Shown: one piece after another, positions 25,139 through 34,008 of the stretch | Position numbering within the stretch: position 1 is the stretch's first letter | Layout: every line of letters starts with the position of its first letter | NCBI GenBank assembly: GCA_964344215.1 | Contig: CAYFMP010000002.1 | Span: 1-64,000 of the forward strand | Reading direction: 5' to 3' | Source of the DNA: CAYFMP01 sp964344215 | GTDB taxonomy: Bacteria; Pseudomonadota; Alphaproteobacteria; Rhodospirillales; Casp-alpha2 | DNA: 64,000 nt | Notes under the pieces: model-generated | Databases searched by the model: none | What the model saw: only the letters and a program-made list of their open reading frames with translations | What the model was told of the DNA's origin: nothing | Made by a program: the position numbers and the translations under genes

Positions 25139-27660
25139 GCGTCTTCGGCCTCAGGCGGATTGGCCGGCCGGCAATTGTCCAACTCCTTCTTGCGCTCGCG
25201 GTCGGCTTCCTCGAGAGCCGCCTGAATGGCCGGGCAGGCCTTGCAGACCTCGTCGAAATCTCCGCGCTTGAGCTCGTAGATGGCGCCCGGGGAGACGGCC
25301 CGGCAGGTCGCCGTGCGGGGCTCCCCGTGCAACAATGCCATCTCGCCGAAGAAGTCGCCGGCCATCAGCGTCGCCATGTCGTGAGTCGTGCCGTCGGCGT
25401 CGGTAAAGGACACCCGAACGACGCCGCGGGCGATGAGAAACAGCGAATCGCCGAGTTCGTCCTGCTTGATGATCGCCGTTCCGGCGGCGATGGTGCGCTG
25501 ACGCAACGACTTGGCGGCGCGGGCGAATTCCTCCGGCGGCGTGTCGTGGAAGAACGGCACCTTGCGCAGCAGCTCCTCGGGATCGAGGACAAGGTGGGCG
25601 ATATCGGCCCCTCGCAACTCGCGGATTTCGTTCGCCAGGTCGGCCAGCATGACATCGCGGACACCGTGCGGGATGGAGCCGGCCCGGGCTTCGCTCTTGA
25701 TGGTTTCCGACTCGGCGTGGACAAGCAGGCGTTTGGCCAGCCTTTCTTGCATGGCGCTGACGAATTCGGGGAACTGCTCGGCCGTATCGTCGACTTGTCG
25801 TTGCACTTCGTCGCGCCAGGCACGGTAGCGCTTGCGGACTTCGGCGATGATCCCAGCCGACGCCGACTCGCCGAGAACCAGCGTTTCCAGCTCGGCCAAG
25901 ACGCGGTCGCATCCCTGAAACCGCCCCCACGATTCCTCGTATTCGCGCGCCACATGGGCAAGCCTGAGCCGTTCCGGCAGCCCGGTGAATCCGAACAGCC
26001 GGTCGAACCACCGGTAGAACGTCAGACGTAACGCCCGGTCTTCCTGGAAATGCAGGGGATCTTTCGGCATCGGCAGGCCGGCGCGCATGGCGTCCGTTTC
26101 GAGGGTGACGGCGTGGCACAAATCGCGGTAAGCGCGTTCGGTCAGGTGTCCTTTGGTGAAAAGCTCGTAGTAGATGGTCTTCTCGGCGGCAAAGGCGCGG
26201 GCATAGATCAGTTGCATCTCGGCTTGCGAATCCAGTTCGCGATAGCGCAAGTTGTCGAGTTCGGTTCGTAGGTTCTTGATCTGATAGTCGAAGCGGTGTT
26301 CGAGCGATTCAGCGATGCGCCCCGAAAACAGTCCGCCACCTTGCAGGTCGGGAATGCGCTCCATGGCCCGGCGCTTGGCGTTCAGCGCACCCTCCAGGCG
26401 CCCGACGCGGTCGACCACCGGTGGCTCGTCCAGCCCGAGGCGTCGGACCACGGTCTCGATGCTCAATCCCTGGATCAACAGCGTGAACAGCACCGCCCCC
26501 ATGACGACGGCGATGAAGGTTTCGGCGTACTCGAAATCGGGCAGGCTGAGGACGATGGCCAGGGCGATGGCGCCCCTCAGGCCGCCCCAGTACATGACGG
26601 TCTGATAGGCGCGGCTGACCGGTGCCGAGCCCGGCAGCCGGCCGACCACCGGGACCAGGCCGTAAATGACCACGGCCCGCGAAATCAGCATGCCGATGAC
26701 CACCCAGACCAGGATATGGGCCGAATCGTAAAGCGCCCCCAATTCGACCCGCAGGCCGACCAGCAGGAAGATCAGGGCGTTGGCGACGAACGCCATGTAT
26801 TCCCAGAAATGCTCGATGTATTCGGCCACCGATCCGGAGATCTTGGCCCGCCCCCAGCTCCCCATGGTCAGCCCGGCGGCCACCGTCGCCATTACGCCGC
26901 TGAGGTGGAAGCCGGCTTCGGCGATCAGGAAGGAGAGATAGGCGAGAATGGTGGTCAGCGAGGTCTCGATGAAGGTGTCGCTTTCGACGCGACCGAGTAT
27001 GAGACCGAACAGTATCGCCAACAGCCAGCCGATGACGGCGCCGCCGATGAATACGATGAAGAATTCGCCGACGTTGCCGAGCGCCGAGGCCGGTGTCAGC
27101 ACATAGCCGCCGACGGCGACGCCGACCAGGATGCGCGACACGACGATAGCGGTGGCGTCGTTGAACAGGCTTTCGCCCTCGACCAGGATGGTCAGACGCA
27201 TCGGCACGCCCAGGGTCCGGAACAGGGCGATGACGGCGACCGGGTCGGTGGCGCTGAGGATCGAACCGAGGAGAAGCGACGCCGGCAGGTCGAACGGCGT
27301 CGCCAGCCACACGAGGGTGCCTATCATGCCAGTCGAGATCAGCAGCCCGGGAATGGCCAGGGTCAGCACCGGCAGCAGATTCGAACGCAACTGCCGGACA
27401 TCGAGGTGGAAGGCGGATTCGAAGATCAGGGCCGGCAGGAAGACGAACAGGATCACTTCCGGCGTCACCTGGTGCTCGGAGAAATGCCCGAAGATCTCCG
27501 GACCCTGCTCGGCCAGCTGCCTGAGCCCGATGCCGACCAGCACGAGGGCGACGGTGAACGGAAGCTTGACGCGCTTGGTCACGGCCAGCACGGCCGCCGC
27601 GATAACCAGCAACGCCACGATGGTGCCGACCAGCCCGATGACGTTCGATGCAGAGTGCAC
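25135..27660 (-). CDS. CPA1-family Na+/H+ antiporter with C-terminal cyclic-nucleotide-binding domain
   Basis: An 841-residue membrane protein. Residues of about 1-420 form a CPA1/NhaP-type exchanger with around 12 helices. It has the ion-site motifs SATDPVAVIALF and GESLFNDATAIV and a later GGLRGAIALA. Residues of about 425-690 are a charged cytoplasmic region. Residues of about 700-820 are a cNMP-binding domain with an intact phosphate-binding cassette (GDFFGEMALLHGEPRTATC, with the conserved Glu and Arg). The layout resembles plant SOS1 and sperm NHE, exchangers whose C-terminal part regulates transport. It probably exports Na+ for protons and may be gated by cAMP or cGMP. A 16-bp palindrome lies about 90 bases upstream. 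Confidence 0.9.
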   Translation of the reverse strand: MHSASNVIGLVGTIVALLVIAAAVLAVTKRVKLPFTVALVLVGIGLRQLAEQGPEIFGHFSEHQVTPEVILFVFLPALIFESAFHLDVRQLRSNLLPVLTLAIPGLLISTGMIGTLVWLATPFDLPASLLLGSILSATDPVAVIALFRTLGVPMRLTILVEGESLFNDATAIVVSRILVGVAVGGYVLTPASALGNVGEFFIVFIGGAVIGWLLAILFGLILGRVESDTFIETSLTTILAYLSFLIAEAGFHLSGVMATVAAGLTMGSWGRAKISGSVAEYIEHFWEYMAFVANALIFLLVGLRVELGALYDSAHILVWVVIGMLISRAVVIYGLVPVVGRLPGSAPVSRAYQTVMYWGGLRGAIALAIVLSLPDFEYAETFIAVVMGAVLFTLLIQGLSIETVVRRLGLDEPPVVDRVGRLEGALNAKRRAMERIPDLQGGGLFSGRIAESLEHRFDYQIKNLRTELDNLRYRELDSQAEMQLIYARAFAAEKTIYYELFTKGHLTERAYRDLCHAVTLETDAMRAGLPMPKDPLHFQEDRALRLTFYRWFDRLFGFTGLPERLRLAHVAREYEESWGRFQGCDRVLAELETLVLGESASAGIIAEVRKRYRAWRDEVQRQVDDTAEQFPEFVSAMQERLAKRLLVHAESETIKSEARAGSIPHGVRDVMLADLANEIRELRGADIAHLVLDPEELLRKVPFFHDTPPEEFARAAKSLRQRTIAAGTAIIKQDELGDSLFLIARGVVRVSFTDADGTTHDMATLMAGDFFGEMALLHGEPRTATCRAVSPGAIYELKRGDFDEVCKACPAIQAALEEADRERKKELDNCRPANPPEAEDA

Positions 27661-27750
27661 GGCTCCCCTCGCGAGCAGTTCGTCCTACCCGGCGCCGCTA
27701 AGACGCCCGAGTCGGATCATGCCACCTTATACGAAGGAAACGAGAGAAAA

Positions 27751-27766
27751 ATTGATTCGAATCAAT
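27751..27766. promoter_or_regulatory. Perfect 16-bp palindrome upstream of the antiporter gene
   Basis: ATTGATTCGAATCAAT is a perfect inverted repeat without a spacer, in an AT-rich patch 91-106 bases upstream of the antiporter ATG and 35 bases past the end of the degenerate GGDEF-EAL gene. It has no T-tract, so it looks like an operator for a dimeric regulator rather than a terminator. It also contains two GANTC sites. Confidence 0.5.
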
Positions 27767-27800
27767 AGGGCCAATTCGACGGAAAAGCCGACGGCGACCC

Positions 27801-29075
27801 TCAAGACCGCTCGATCCGCCGCTTCAGGCGCAGCAATTCGCGGCGGCGGCCGTCGTCGGCGATCAGGCCTTCGATGAACCGCCCCTGAAAAAGGCAGATG
27901 CCGACGGAGTGTCCGAAATCAACCGCCTCGCGGTTGTCGCAGCGGCACAGAATTAGGTATTTTTCGCCGTTCTCGTTGACTAGGTCACGAATTCTCTGGT
28001 GAACCTCCTCGCCGCCGTCGACCAGTTCAGGATCCCAGATCAACTTGATCATATCGACCGCCAGCCGCCGATGGTTGATCATGCTTAGCGTCTGCAGGTT
28101 CATACCGTCGAGGCAGATCTTGTAACCCTTGTCGTGGACGAAATCGCGGGCGAATACATACGAGCTCAAGTCGCTGAAGATATCTTCCTTTTGCAGTTCG
28201 ATCACCATGGCGCCGCGGCGGCCGGCGGCGATATTGTCGTCGAAGGTCTGAAACTCGGGCGATAGCAGGGTCGCGACGTTCACGTTGAAGCTGATTTCGC
28301 CGCTGATCGAAATGCTGTCGGTCTTCGTCAACATCGAGAGCATGCGTTTGTCCAGCGATTCGGTCAGGTGCTGGAACAACCACCGGTTGGCGACCAGATT
28401 GACGTTGGGCAACATGGTTTCGCGCAGGTCCTTGATCGATATGAACAGCTCGCTGAATTCCTGCTCCGGCACCATTTTCGCGTCGACTTCGCAGATGTAC
28501 TGGCGGCGCACCAGGTTCGACAGGTCGGCCCGGGCCAGCGCCGTGATGACCCGATCCAGGACTTGCGGGGTCAACGGCTCGCCCTGCTCCTGCTTGGCCT
28601 TGAGGGCGGCTCTCGAATCCATGCGCGAGCGGACTTCGGTTTGGCGCTTGCGTTCGGCCTGCGCCATCCCTTGAACGAGTTGAAGGATGGCGTCGAAATC
28701 CTGGTCGGCGTCGTACCAAGTGTCGAACGTCAGGTCGGTCTTGTCCTCCTCGTCGATCAGCGGGTCGTCGCTGAACAGGAAGCGAATTTTCTGAACGGTG
28801 GTCTCGACCTGCGGGTGGATCTGCTCCTTGTAGACGAAGAACAGGTCTGAGTTCTTGAGCATGAACATCTGTCCCTGCAGGTCCTTGACCATCGATTCGA
28901 AGTTGGAAGCAGCGGCACGGATATGCTGTTCCCGGCGGTTGGCCGGGCGCAGGGCGGACAGATGCAGGTGTACCGCCCGGCGTCCTTTTCGGTGCTTCTC
29001 CAGGCGATGCACGTAGTCGAGCAGGAGGTTTTCCTGACTCGGTAGTTTTCGTTGTCCGTCTGCGTTGTCCGCCAT
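27801..29075 (-). CDS. Probable degenerate GGDEF-EAL-like protein, paralogue 2
   Basis: A 424-residue soluble protein, clearly related along its length to the gene immediately upstream. The C-terminal half follows the order of an EAL domain: FNVNVATLLS (for LxVNVS), VIELQKEDIF (for LEITE), a segment ending DMIKLIWDPE (for VDxLKID), and GHSVGICLFQGRFI (for the GxxxxQGY end). The N-terminal half could be a worn GGDEF fold. Metal-binding acidic residues of active EAL enzymes are largely replaced, so c-di-GMP hydrolysis is unlikely; a binding or scaffold role is possible. The ATG at 29075 is chosen by alignment with the paralogue, 38 bases after its stop. The domain assignment is by eye and needs a profile search. 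Confidence 0.6.
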   Translation of the reverse strand: MADNADGQRKLPSQENLLLDYVHRLEKHRKGRRAVHLHLSALRPANRREQHIRAAASNFESMVKDLQGQMFMLKNSDLFFVYKEQIHPQVETTVQKIRFLFSDDPLIDEEDKTDLTFDTWYDADQDFDAILQLVQGMAQAERKRQTEVRSRMDSRAALKAKQEQGEPLTPQVLDRVITALARADLSNLVRRQYICEVDAKMVPEQEFSELFISIKDLRETMLPNVNLVANRWLFQHLTESLDKRMLSMLTKTDSISISGEISFNVNVATLLSPEFQTFDDNIAAGRRGAMVIELQKEDIFSDLSSYVFARDFVHDKGYKICLDGMNLQTLSMINHRRLAVDMIKLIWDPELVDGGEEVHQRIRDLVNENGEKYLILCRCDNREAVDFGHSVGICLFQGRFIEGLIADDGRRRELLRLKRRIERS

Positions 29076-29113
29076 GGTTTGCCGTCCGGTAGCTTTCGGG
29101 TTCCGGTCTATCG

Positions 29114-30367
29114 TCAGTGTCTCTTGCCGCTCCGCAGGATCTCGACCAGTTTGTCGATAAAGAACCCCTGAAAGCGACTGACGCCGATTTCGAGTCCCCA
29201 TTTGATGGCCTTTTCGGCGTCGACCCGGGCCAGAATCACCGAATCCTTGCCGGTCGTCGCCACTACCTCACGCAGTTCGGCAACCCGACCGTCGTCGTCG
29301 TCGGCCTGGAACTCGGGACCCCATGCGATCTTGACGAAATCGGACCGCAACAGGGCCGGCTCGAAGAATTGCAGCGAAATCGGGCTGAGGCCGTCGACCA
29401 GCACCCTGTAACCGCGTTCCTGCAGAGAATCGCGGGCGTATCCGTAGGTGTTGATATCCGAGAATATGTCGATGACCTGCATTTCGATAACGACGTTGGC
29501 GGTGTTGCCGTCAACCGCCTTGTGAAAGGCCTGGAAGTCTCTGGACAACACCGTGTTGACGTTGAGATTGAGACTGACCGGTTCGGTCAGTGCGTCGAAA
29601 TCGTGCTGAGCCATTGCCGCCAGGATACGGCGGTCCAGAGTCTCGGTCAGGTACTGGAACAGCCATGGGCTGGCGAACAGGTTGACGTCCGGCGCGATCC
29701 GCCCTCTCAGCTCGGCCATCGATATGAAGTTCTCGTGAAAGACCACCTTGCCGTCGCCGCCGGCACCGACCTGAAGGCAAGTTTGCTGGTGGATCATGTC
29801 GGCGACGTTGGTTTCCTGGAGTTTCTGGTTGATGGCCGCCAGGTTCATCGGCGCCAACGGTGCCCCCAATTCCTTTTCCCGTTCCTTGCGGGTCTTGGCT
29901 TCTTCCTTGAGACGGGTTTCCGCTTCCAGCGCCAGATCGGTGGCGATATGGAAGAACGATGCGAAGTCCTCCGGCAGAGAAAGGTCGTACCAGGTCGAGA
30001 ACTTATCCTCGAACCCCTCGTCGTCGGTCGCCGTCAATGGGTCTTCGCCGAACAGGGAGCGGACCTTTTCGACGACGCCGTCGACGTCGTCGACCGGCAC
30101 GTTGCGGCAGACCAACACCATATCGGCGTTCGACAGCGGGAACAGCGTTGCCTCGAAGTTGTCGAGCAGGCTGTCGAAGCTGCGGGCGGCGATGTTGATG
30201 AAATGGGACTGCCGATTGGGCCGGCGCAGCTGCGACATATGGAGGTGGACGGCGAAGAAACCGGACGGATTCTGCTCGACCCGCTTGAGGCGACCCAGGA
30301 GCAGGCTTTCCTCGCTCGTCGTCGGATCGAACTCGCCGCGTGTGCTTAAAACCCCAAAATCAGCCAT
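29114..30367 (-). CDS. Probable degenerate GGDEF-EAL-like protein, paralogue 1
   Basis: A 417-residue soluble protein with a GGGGA ribosome site before the ATG at 30367. The first 130 residues end in LSNADMVLVCRN, which may be the trace of a GGDEF strand. The second half has the EAL-domain order: LNLNVNTVLS, VVIEMQVIDIF, YRVLVDGLSPISL (in place of the DDFG loop) and IGVSRFQGFFIDKL. Key catalytic residues (second Asp of DDFG, the late Glu) are missing. It is followed by a paralogue after 38 bases, and the pair diverges from a PPP phosphatase gene. The conserved block VNLxAxxWLFQxLTExLDxRxL shared by both copies marks a family of its own. Confidence 0.6.
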   Translation of the reverse strand: MADFGVLSTRGEFDPTTSEESLLLGRLKRVEQNPSGFFAVHLHMSQLRRPNRQSHFINIAARSFDSLLDNFEATLFPLSNADMVLVCRNVPVDDVDGVVEKVRSLFGEDPLTATDDEGFEDKFSTWYDLSLPEDFASFFHIATDLALEAETRLKEEAKTRKEREKELGAPLAPMNLAAINQKLQETNVADMIHQQTCLQVGAGGDGKVVFHENFISMAELRGRIAPDVNLFASPWLFQYLTETLDRRILAAMAQHDFDALTEPVSLNLNVNTVLSRDFQAFHKAVDGNTANVVIEMQVIDIFSDINTYGYARDSLQERGYRVLVDGLSPISLQFFEPALLRSDFVKIAWGPEFQADDDDGRVAELREVVATTGKDSVILARVDAEKAIKWGLEIGVSRFQGFFIDKLVEILRSGKRH

Positions 30368-30558
30368 GATTCCCCGTTGTCTCAGGCTCGGCACCCGGAT
30401 TCCGCCGATTATGCCCCGGGAAGGTAGTGTCGATTCATTAAAAACAGATTACCACCTGGAGCGCTATATTATACTCCGACATCGCCCGGAATTTACCGCA
30501 ACTCCGCCGATGACGCGGTCTCGGTTGGATCCATTGGCCGGACCGCGCAGGAACGGTC

Positions 30559-31320
30559 ATGGTGAACCCGAACCTTACTAGCGAAGCCGACCGGCCCGGA
30601 AACACTCCCCGCGTCCCGGACGGCAGCCGCGTTTACGCCATCGGCGACATTCACGGCCGCATCGACCTACTCCGCTCCTTGCACCGGCTGATCCTCGACG
30701 ACGCCTCCGAAGCGGCCGCCGAACGCCTGGTCGTCGTCTATCTCGGCGACTACGTAGATCGGGGCCCGCGGTCCTTCGAGGTCATAGACGCCCTCATCAA
30801 CGATCCGTTGGCGGGCTTCGAGGCCGTTTACCTCAAGGGCAATCACGAGGATTTTCTGCTCCGCTTCGTCGGTGGCGAGGCGATCGGCGAAGCCTGGCTC
30901 ATGAACGGTGCCGTGCAGACGCTGGACAGCTATGCGATCGACGTCTTCGGCCTGCCGGGCGCATTCCTCGACATGGCCTCGCTGCGCCGCGATTTCGAAG
31001 CCGCTTTGCCGCCCGACCACCTGAAGTTCCTGAACGGTCTCGCCCTCTCCCACGTCGAGGGCGATTACCTGTTCGTTCACGCCGGGATCAGGCCCGAGGT
31101 TCCCATCGAGGCCCAGGACGAATACGACCTGTTATGGATACGCGACGCCTTCCTCGGCTCCGAGACCGCTTTCGAGAAGCTGGTGGTGCACGGTCATTCG
31201 ATCGATTTCGAGCCGCAACATCTCGCCAACCGGATCGGCATCGACACCGGCGCCTACTTCACGGGCCGCTTGACCTGCCTGGTCCTGGAGGGCGCCGAAC
31301 GCCGGTTTCTGCATACTTGA
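30559..31320 (+). CDS. PPP-family metallophosphatase (serine/threonine protein phosphatase or Ap4A hydrolase-like)
   Basis: A 253-residue calcineurin-like phosphoesterase with the full PPP metal-site set: GDIHGRIDLL, GDYVDRGPRS, GNHEDFLL, then histidines in FVHAGIRP and VVHGHS. This matches bacterial PrpA/PrpB or lambda-type phosphatases and also symmetrical Ap4A hydrolases, so the substrate is uncertain. The ATG has AGGA about nine bases upstream. It diverges from the degenerate GGDEF-EAL pair over a 191-bp AT-richer region and precedes the sugar cluster by 80 bases. Confidence 0.85.
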   Translation: MVNPNLTSEADRPGNTPRVPDGSRVYAIGDIHGRIDLLRSLHRLILDDASEAAAERLVVVYLGDYVDRGPRSFEVIDALINDPLAGFEAVYLKGNHEDFLLRFVGGEAIGEAWLMNGAVQTLDSYAIDVFGLPGAFLDMASLRRDFEAALPPDHLKFLNGLALSHVEGDYLFVHAGIRPEVPIEAQDEYDLLWIRDAFLGSETAFEKLVVHGHSIDFEPQHLANRIGIDTGAYFTGRLTCLVLEGAERRFLHT

Positions 31321-31400
31321 GAACGGGCCGTTTGGGCTTTGTCAGGAGTCGGAGCAGATGGTAGGGTCGGCCCACCTCGAACAACGGACCGACAACGTTC

Positions 31401-32342
31401 ATGCACACCAGAAAGCGGGTACTCGTCACCGGCGGCGCCGGGTTCCTCGGATCGCATCTGTGCGAGCGGCTGCTCGAGGACGGCTCGGACGTGTTGTGCG
31501 TCGACAACTTCTTCACCGGCACCCGCGATAACATCCTGCATCTACTGGACAAACCGCATTTCGAGCTGATGCGTCACGACATCACCTTCCCGCTCTATGT
31601 GGAGGTCGACCACATCTACAATCTGGCCTGTCCGGCGTCTCCCGTTCACTATCAGTTCGACCCGGTGCAGACGACCAAGACCAGCGTGCACGGCGCCATC
31701 AACATGCTGGGCCTGGCGAAACGGACCGGGGCCACGATCCTGCAGGCCTCGACCAGCGAGGTCTACGGCGATCCGGACGTGCATCCGCAGCCCGAGGACT
31801 ACCGCGGCAACGTCAATCCGATCGGCGCCCGGGCCTGTTACGACGAAGGCAAGCGTTGCGCCGAGACCTTGTTCTTCGACTACAAGCGTCAACACGACCT
31901 CAACATCCGGGTCGCCCGCATCTTCAACACCTACGGTCCGCGCATGCACCCCAACGACGGCCGCGTCGTTTCCAACTTCATCGTCCAAGCCCTGCAGGAC
32001 GCGCCGATCACCATCTACGGCGACGGCAGACAGACCCGCTCATTCTGTTATGTCGACGATTTGGTCGACGGGCTGGTGCGGCTGATGGAGGCGCCGGACG
32101 AATTGACGGGACCCGTCAACCTCGGCAACCCCAGCGAATTCACCATCCGCGATCTGGCCGAAAAGGTAATCGCTCTGGCCGACTCGTCGTCGACCCTGCA
32201 GACCCGGCCCCTGCCCGAAGACGACCCCATGCAGCGCTGCCCCGATATCGCGCTGGCGACGGAGAAACTCGACTGGGAACCGACCGTGGCGCTCGACGAC
32301 GGTCTGCGGCGGACGATCGCCTATTTCAAGGAAGTCGTCTAA
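31401..32342 (+). CDS. uxs: UDP-glucuronate decarboxylase (UDP-xylose synthase)
   Basis: A 313-residue short-chain dehydrogenase/reductase that converts UDP-glucuronate to UDP-xylose with bound NAD. The Rossmann motif TGGAGFLGSHL is at residue 10. The catalytic STSEVYGDP and YDEGK segments follow, and the family-specific LACPASPVHYQFDPVQTTKTSV is present. Length matches UXS of bacteria. It opens a group of genes for surface sugars, with gmhA and hldE downstream, so UDP-xylose may be used in capsule or lipopolysaccharide. Confidence 0.93.
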   Translation: MHTRKRVLVTGGAGFLGSHLCERLLEDGSDVLCVDNFFTGTRDNILHLLDKPHFELMRHDITFPLYVEVDHIYNLACPASPVHYQFDPVQTTKTSVHGAINMLGLAKRTGATILQASTSEVYGDPDVHPQPEDYRGNVNPIGARACYDEGKRCAETLFFDYKRQHDLNIRVARIFNTYGPRMHPNDGRVVSNFIVQALQDAPITIYGDGRQTRSFCYVDDLVDGLVRLMEAPDELTGPVNLGNPSEFTIRDLAEKVIALADSSSTLQTRPLPEDDPMQRCPDIALATEKLDWEPTVALDDGLRRTIAYFKEVV

Positions 32343-32397
32343 CCGACATGGCGGAGAAGTATCGCAGAGTTCCGCTTCGCGGACCGAGGGCGTGATC

Positions 32398-34008
32398 ATG
32401 GCGGCGACCGGTTCCGACGCTCTCGCGCTTGGCCGCAAGCACCATCAGGCCGGTCGCATCGGCGAGGCCAAGGCGCTCTACGAAGGCGTGCTTGCGGACG
32501 ATCCTGAGAACCCAGACGCCCTGCACCTCCTCGGCGTCCTCAACCACCAGGTCGGGCACCACGACGTGGCGCTGTCGCTGGTCGGAAAGGCGCTCGTCGC
32601 CAAGCCGGATTTCGCCTTCGCCCATAACACCCGGGGCGCCGTTCTCCAGGTCCTGGGCCGCCTCGACGAGGCCGAAGCTGCGTTCCGGGCGGCAGCCGAG
32701 GTCGATCCCGACCTCGCCGACGCCCATTTCAACCTCGGCACGGTGGCGCTCGCCCGCCATCGTCTCGACGAGGCGGCGCGGGCTTTCGGGAAGTCCGTCG
32801 AACTCGAGCCGAACAACCCCGAGGCCCGTCTCAACCTCGGCGTCGCCTACATGGGGCTGGGCCATCACACCCAGGCCATTGCCGTCTTCGAGGACGCAAT
32901 CGCGCTGAAAGAGGATTTCGCCGCCGCCCACAGCAGCATCGGAACGGCCCGCAACGCGATCGGCGACTTCGAGGCGGCGGCCGCCGCCTACCGGCGCGCC
33001 ATCGAGGCCGAGCCCGACAACCCCGACACCCATTACAATCTCGGCAACGTGCTGAAATCGCTGGATGACGCCGAAGGCGCCATGGCCGCCTACCGGCGCG
33101 CCATCGAGCTGCGCCCCGACTTCCCCAAGGCTCATGCCAATCTCGGCAACTCGCTGTGGAACCTGGACCGCCCCGACGAGGCCGAGGCCTGCTACCGCCG
33201 GGCCATCGAGCTGGAACCCGGCCGCGCCGACCTGCACTGCCTGTACGGCTCGAAGCTGTTGCAACGTGGCGACGCCGAAGCGGCGCTCAAAATCATCGAC
33301 GAAGGGCTTGCCGCCCGGCCCGGCCACACCAAGGGCCTGGCCTACCGGAGCCACGCCCTATGGGAGCTCGGCCGCCGCGACGAAGCCCGCGTCATCCTCG
33401 ACCTGGAGCGTTTCGTCATCCCGTTCAGCTTCGACTCGGCCCCCGGCTTCGAGAACATCGACACCTTCAACGCGGCGCTTGCCGAACACATACAGAGTCA
33501 TCCGACCCTGTTCGGCGACCCCACCCACAACGCCACCCGCAACGGCGAACACACCGGCGAGCTCTTGCAGGAGCCGAAGGGCCCGATCGGCGCTCTCGAA
33601 CAGATGATCATGCAATCGGCCGAGACCTACCGCGACCGCTTGGGCGTCGACCCCGGCCATCCGTTCCTGGCCGATCCGCCGGAGCAATTCGAGCTGACGG
33701 TGTGGGCGGTGGTGATGAAGGCGCAGGGCCACCAGGTCGATCACATCCACCCGACCTCGTGGCTCAGCGGCTGTTACTACGCCAAGGTCCCGAACGTCGC
33801 CGAGACCGACGCCGCCAACCGTTCGGGCTGGATCGAGTTCGGCCGGCCCGATCCCGTGCTCGGCTGCCGGGCCGAACCGGAGATCAAGTCGTTCCAGCCG
33901 AAGGAAGGGACAATGGTGCTGTTCCCGTCCTACCTCTACCATCGGACCATTCCCTACGCGGCCGATGAAACCCGCATCAGCATCGCTTTCGACGTCATGC
34001 GGGGCTGA
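32398..34008 (+). CDS. TPR protein with C-terminal 2OG-Fe(II) oxygenase-like domain
   Basis: A 536-residue protein. Residues of about 10-335 carry eight or nine 34-residue tetratricopeptide repeats (for example AHFNLGTVALARHRLDEAARA). The last 200 residues resemble the putative 2OG-Fe(II) oxygenase family PF13759, with HQVDHIHPTSWLSGCYYAKVP near residue 445. Later come FPSYLYHRTIPY and a final RISIAFD. The HxH pair, the YLYH histidine and the RIS arginine could bind iron and 2-oxoglutarate. The ATG at 32398 has GAGGG seven bases upstream; a GTG two codons earlier is less likely. It may hydroxylate a sugar or protein, but the substrate is unknown. It overlaps asnB tail to tail by 14 bases. Confidence 0.82.
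   Translation: MAATGSDALALGRKHHQAGRIGEAKALYEGVLADDPENPDALHLLGVLNHQVGHHDVALSLVGKALVAKPDFAFAHNTRGAVLQVLGRLDEAEAAFRAAAEVDPDLADAHFNLGTVALARHRLDEAARAFGKSVELEPNNPEARLNLGVAYMGLGHHTQAIAVFEDAIALKEDFAAAHSSIGTARNAIGDFEAAAAAYRRAIEAEPDNPDTHYNLGNVLKSLDDAEGAMAAYRRAIELRPDFPKAHANLGNSLWNLDRPDEAEACYRRAIELEPGRADLHCLYGSKLLQRGDAEAALKIIDEGLAARPGHTKGLAYRSHALWELGRRDEARVILDLERFVIPFSFDSAPGFENIDTFNAALAEHIQSHPTLFGDPTHNATRNGEHTGELLQEPKGPIGALEQMIMQSAETYRDRLGVDPGHPFLADPPEQFELTVWAVVMKAQGHQVDHIHPTSWLSGCYYAKVPNVAETDAANRSGWIEFGRPDPVLGCRAEPEIKSFQPKEGTMVLFPSYLYHRTIPYAADETRISIAFDVMRG

Noticed and set aside
30368..30558. TATAAT-like words around 30465-30473 between the GGDEF-EAL-like and phosphatase genes.
   Set aside because: No acceptable -35 element lies at 15-19 bp on either strand, so no promoter is called although the gap is a natural divergent control region.
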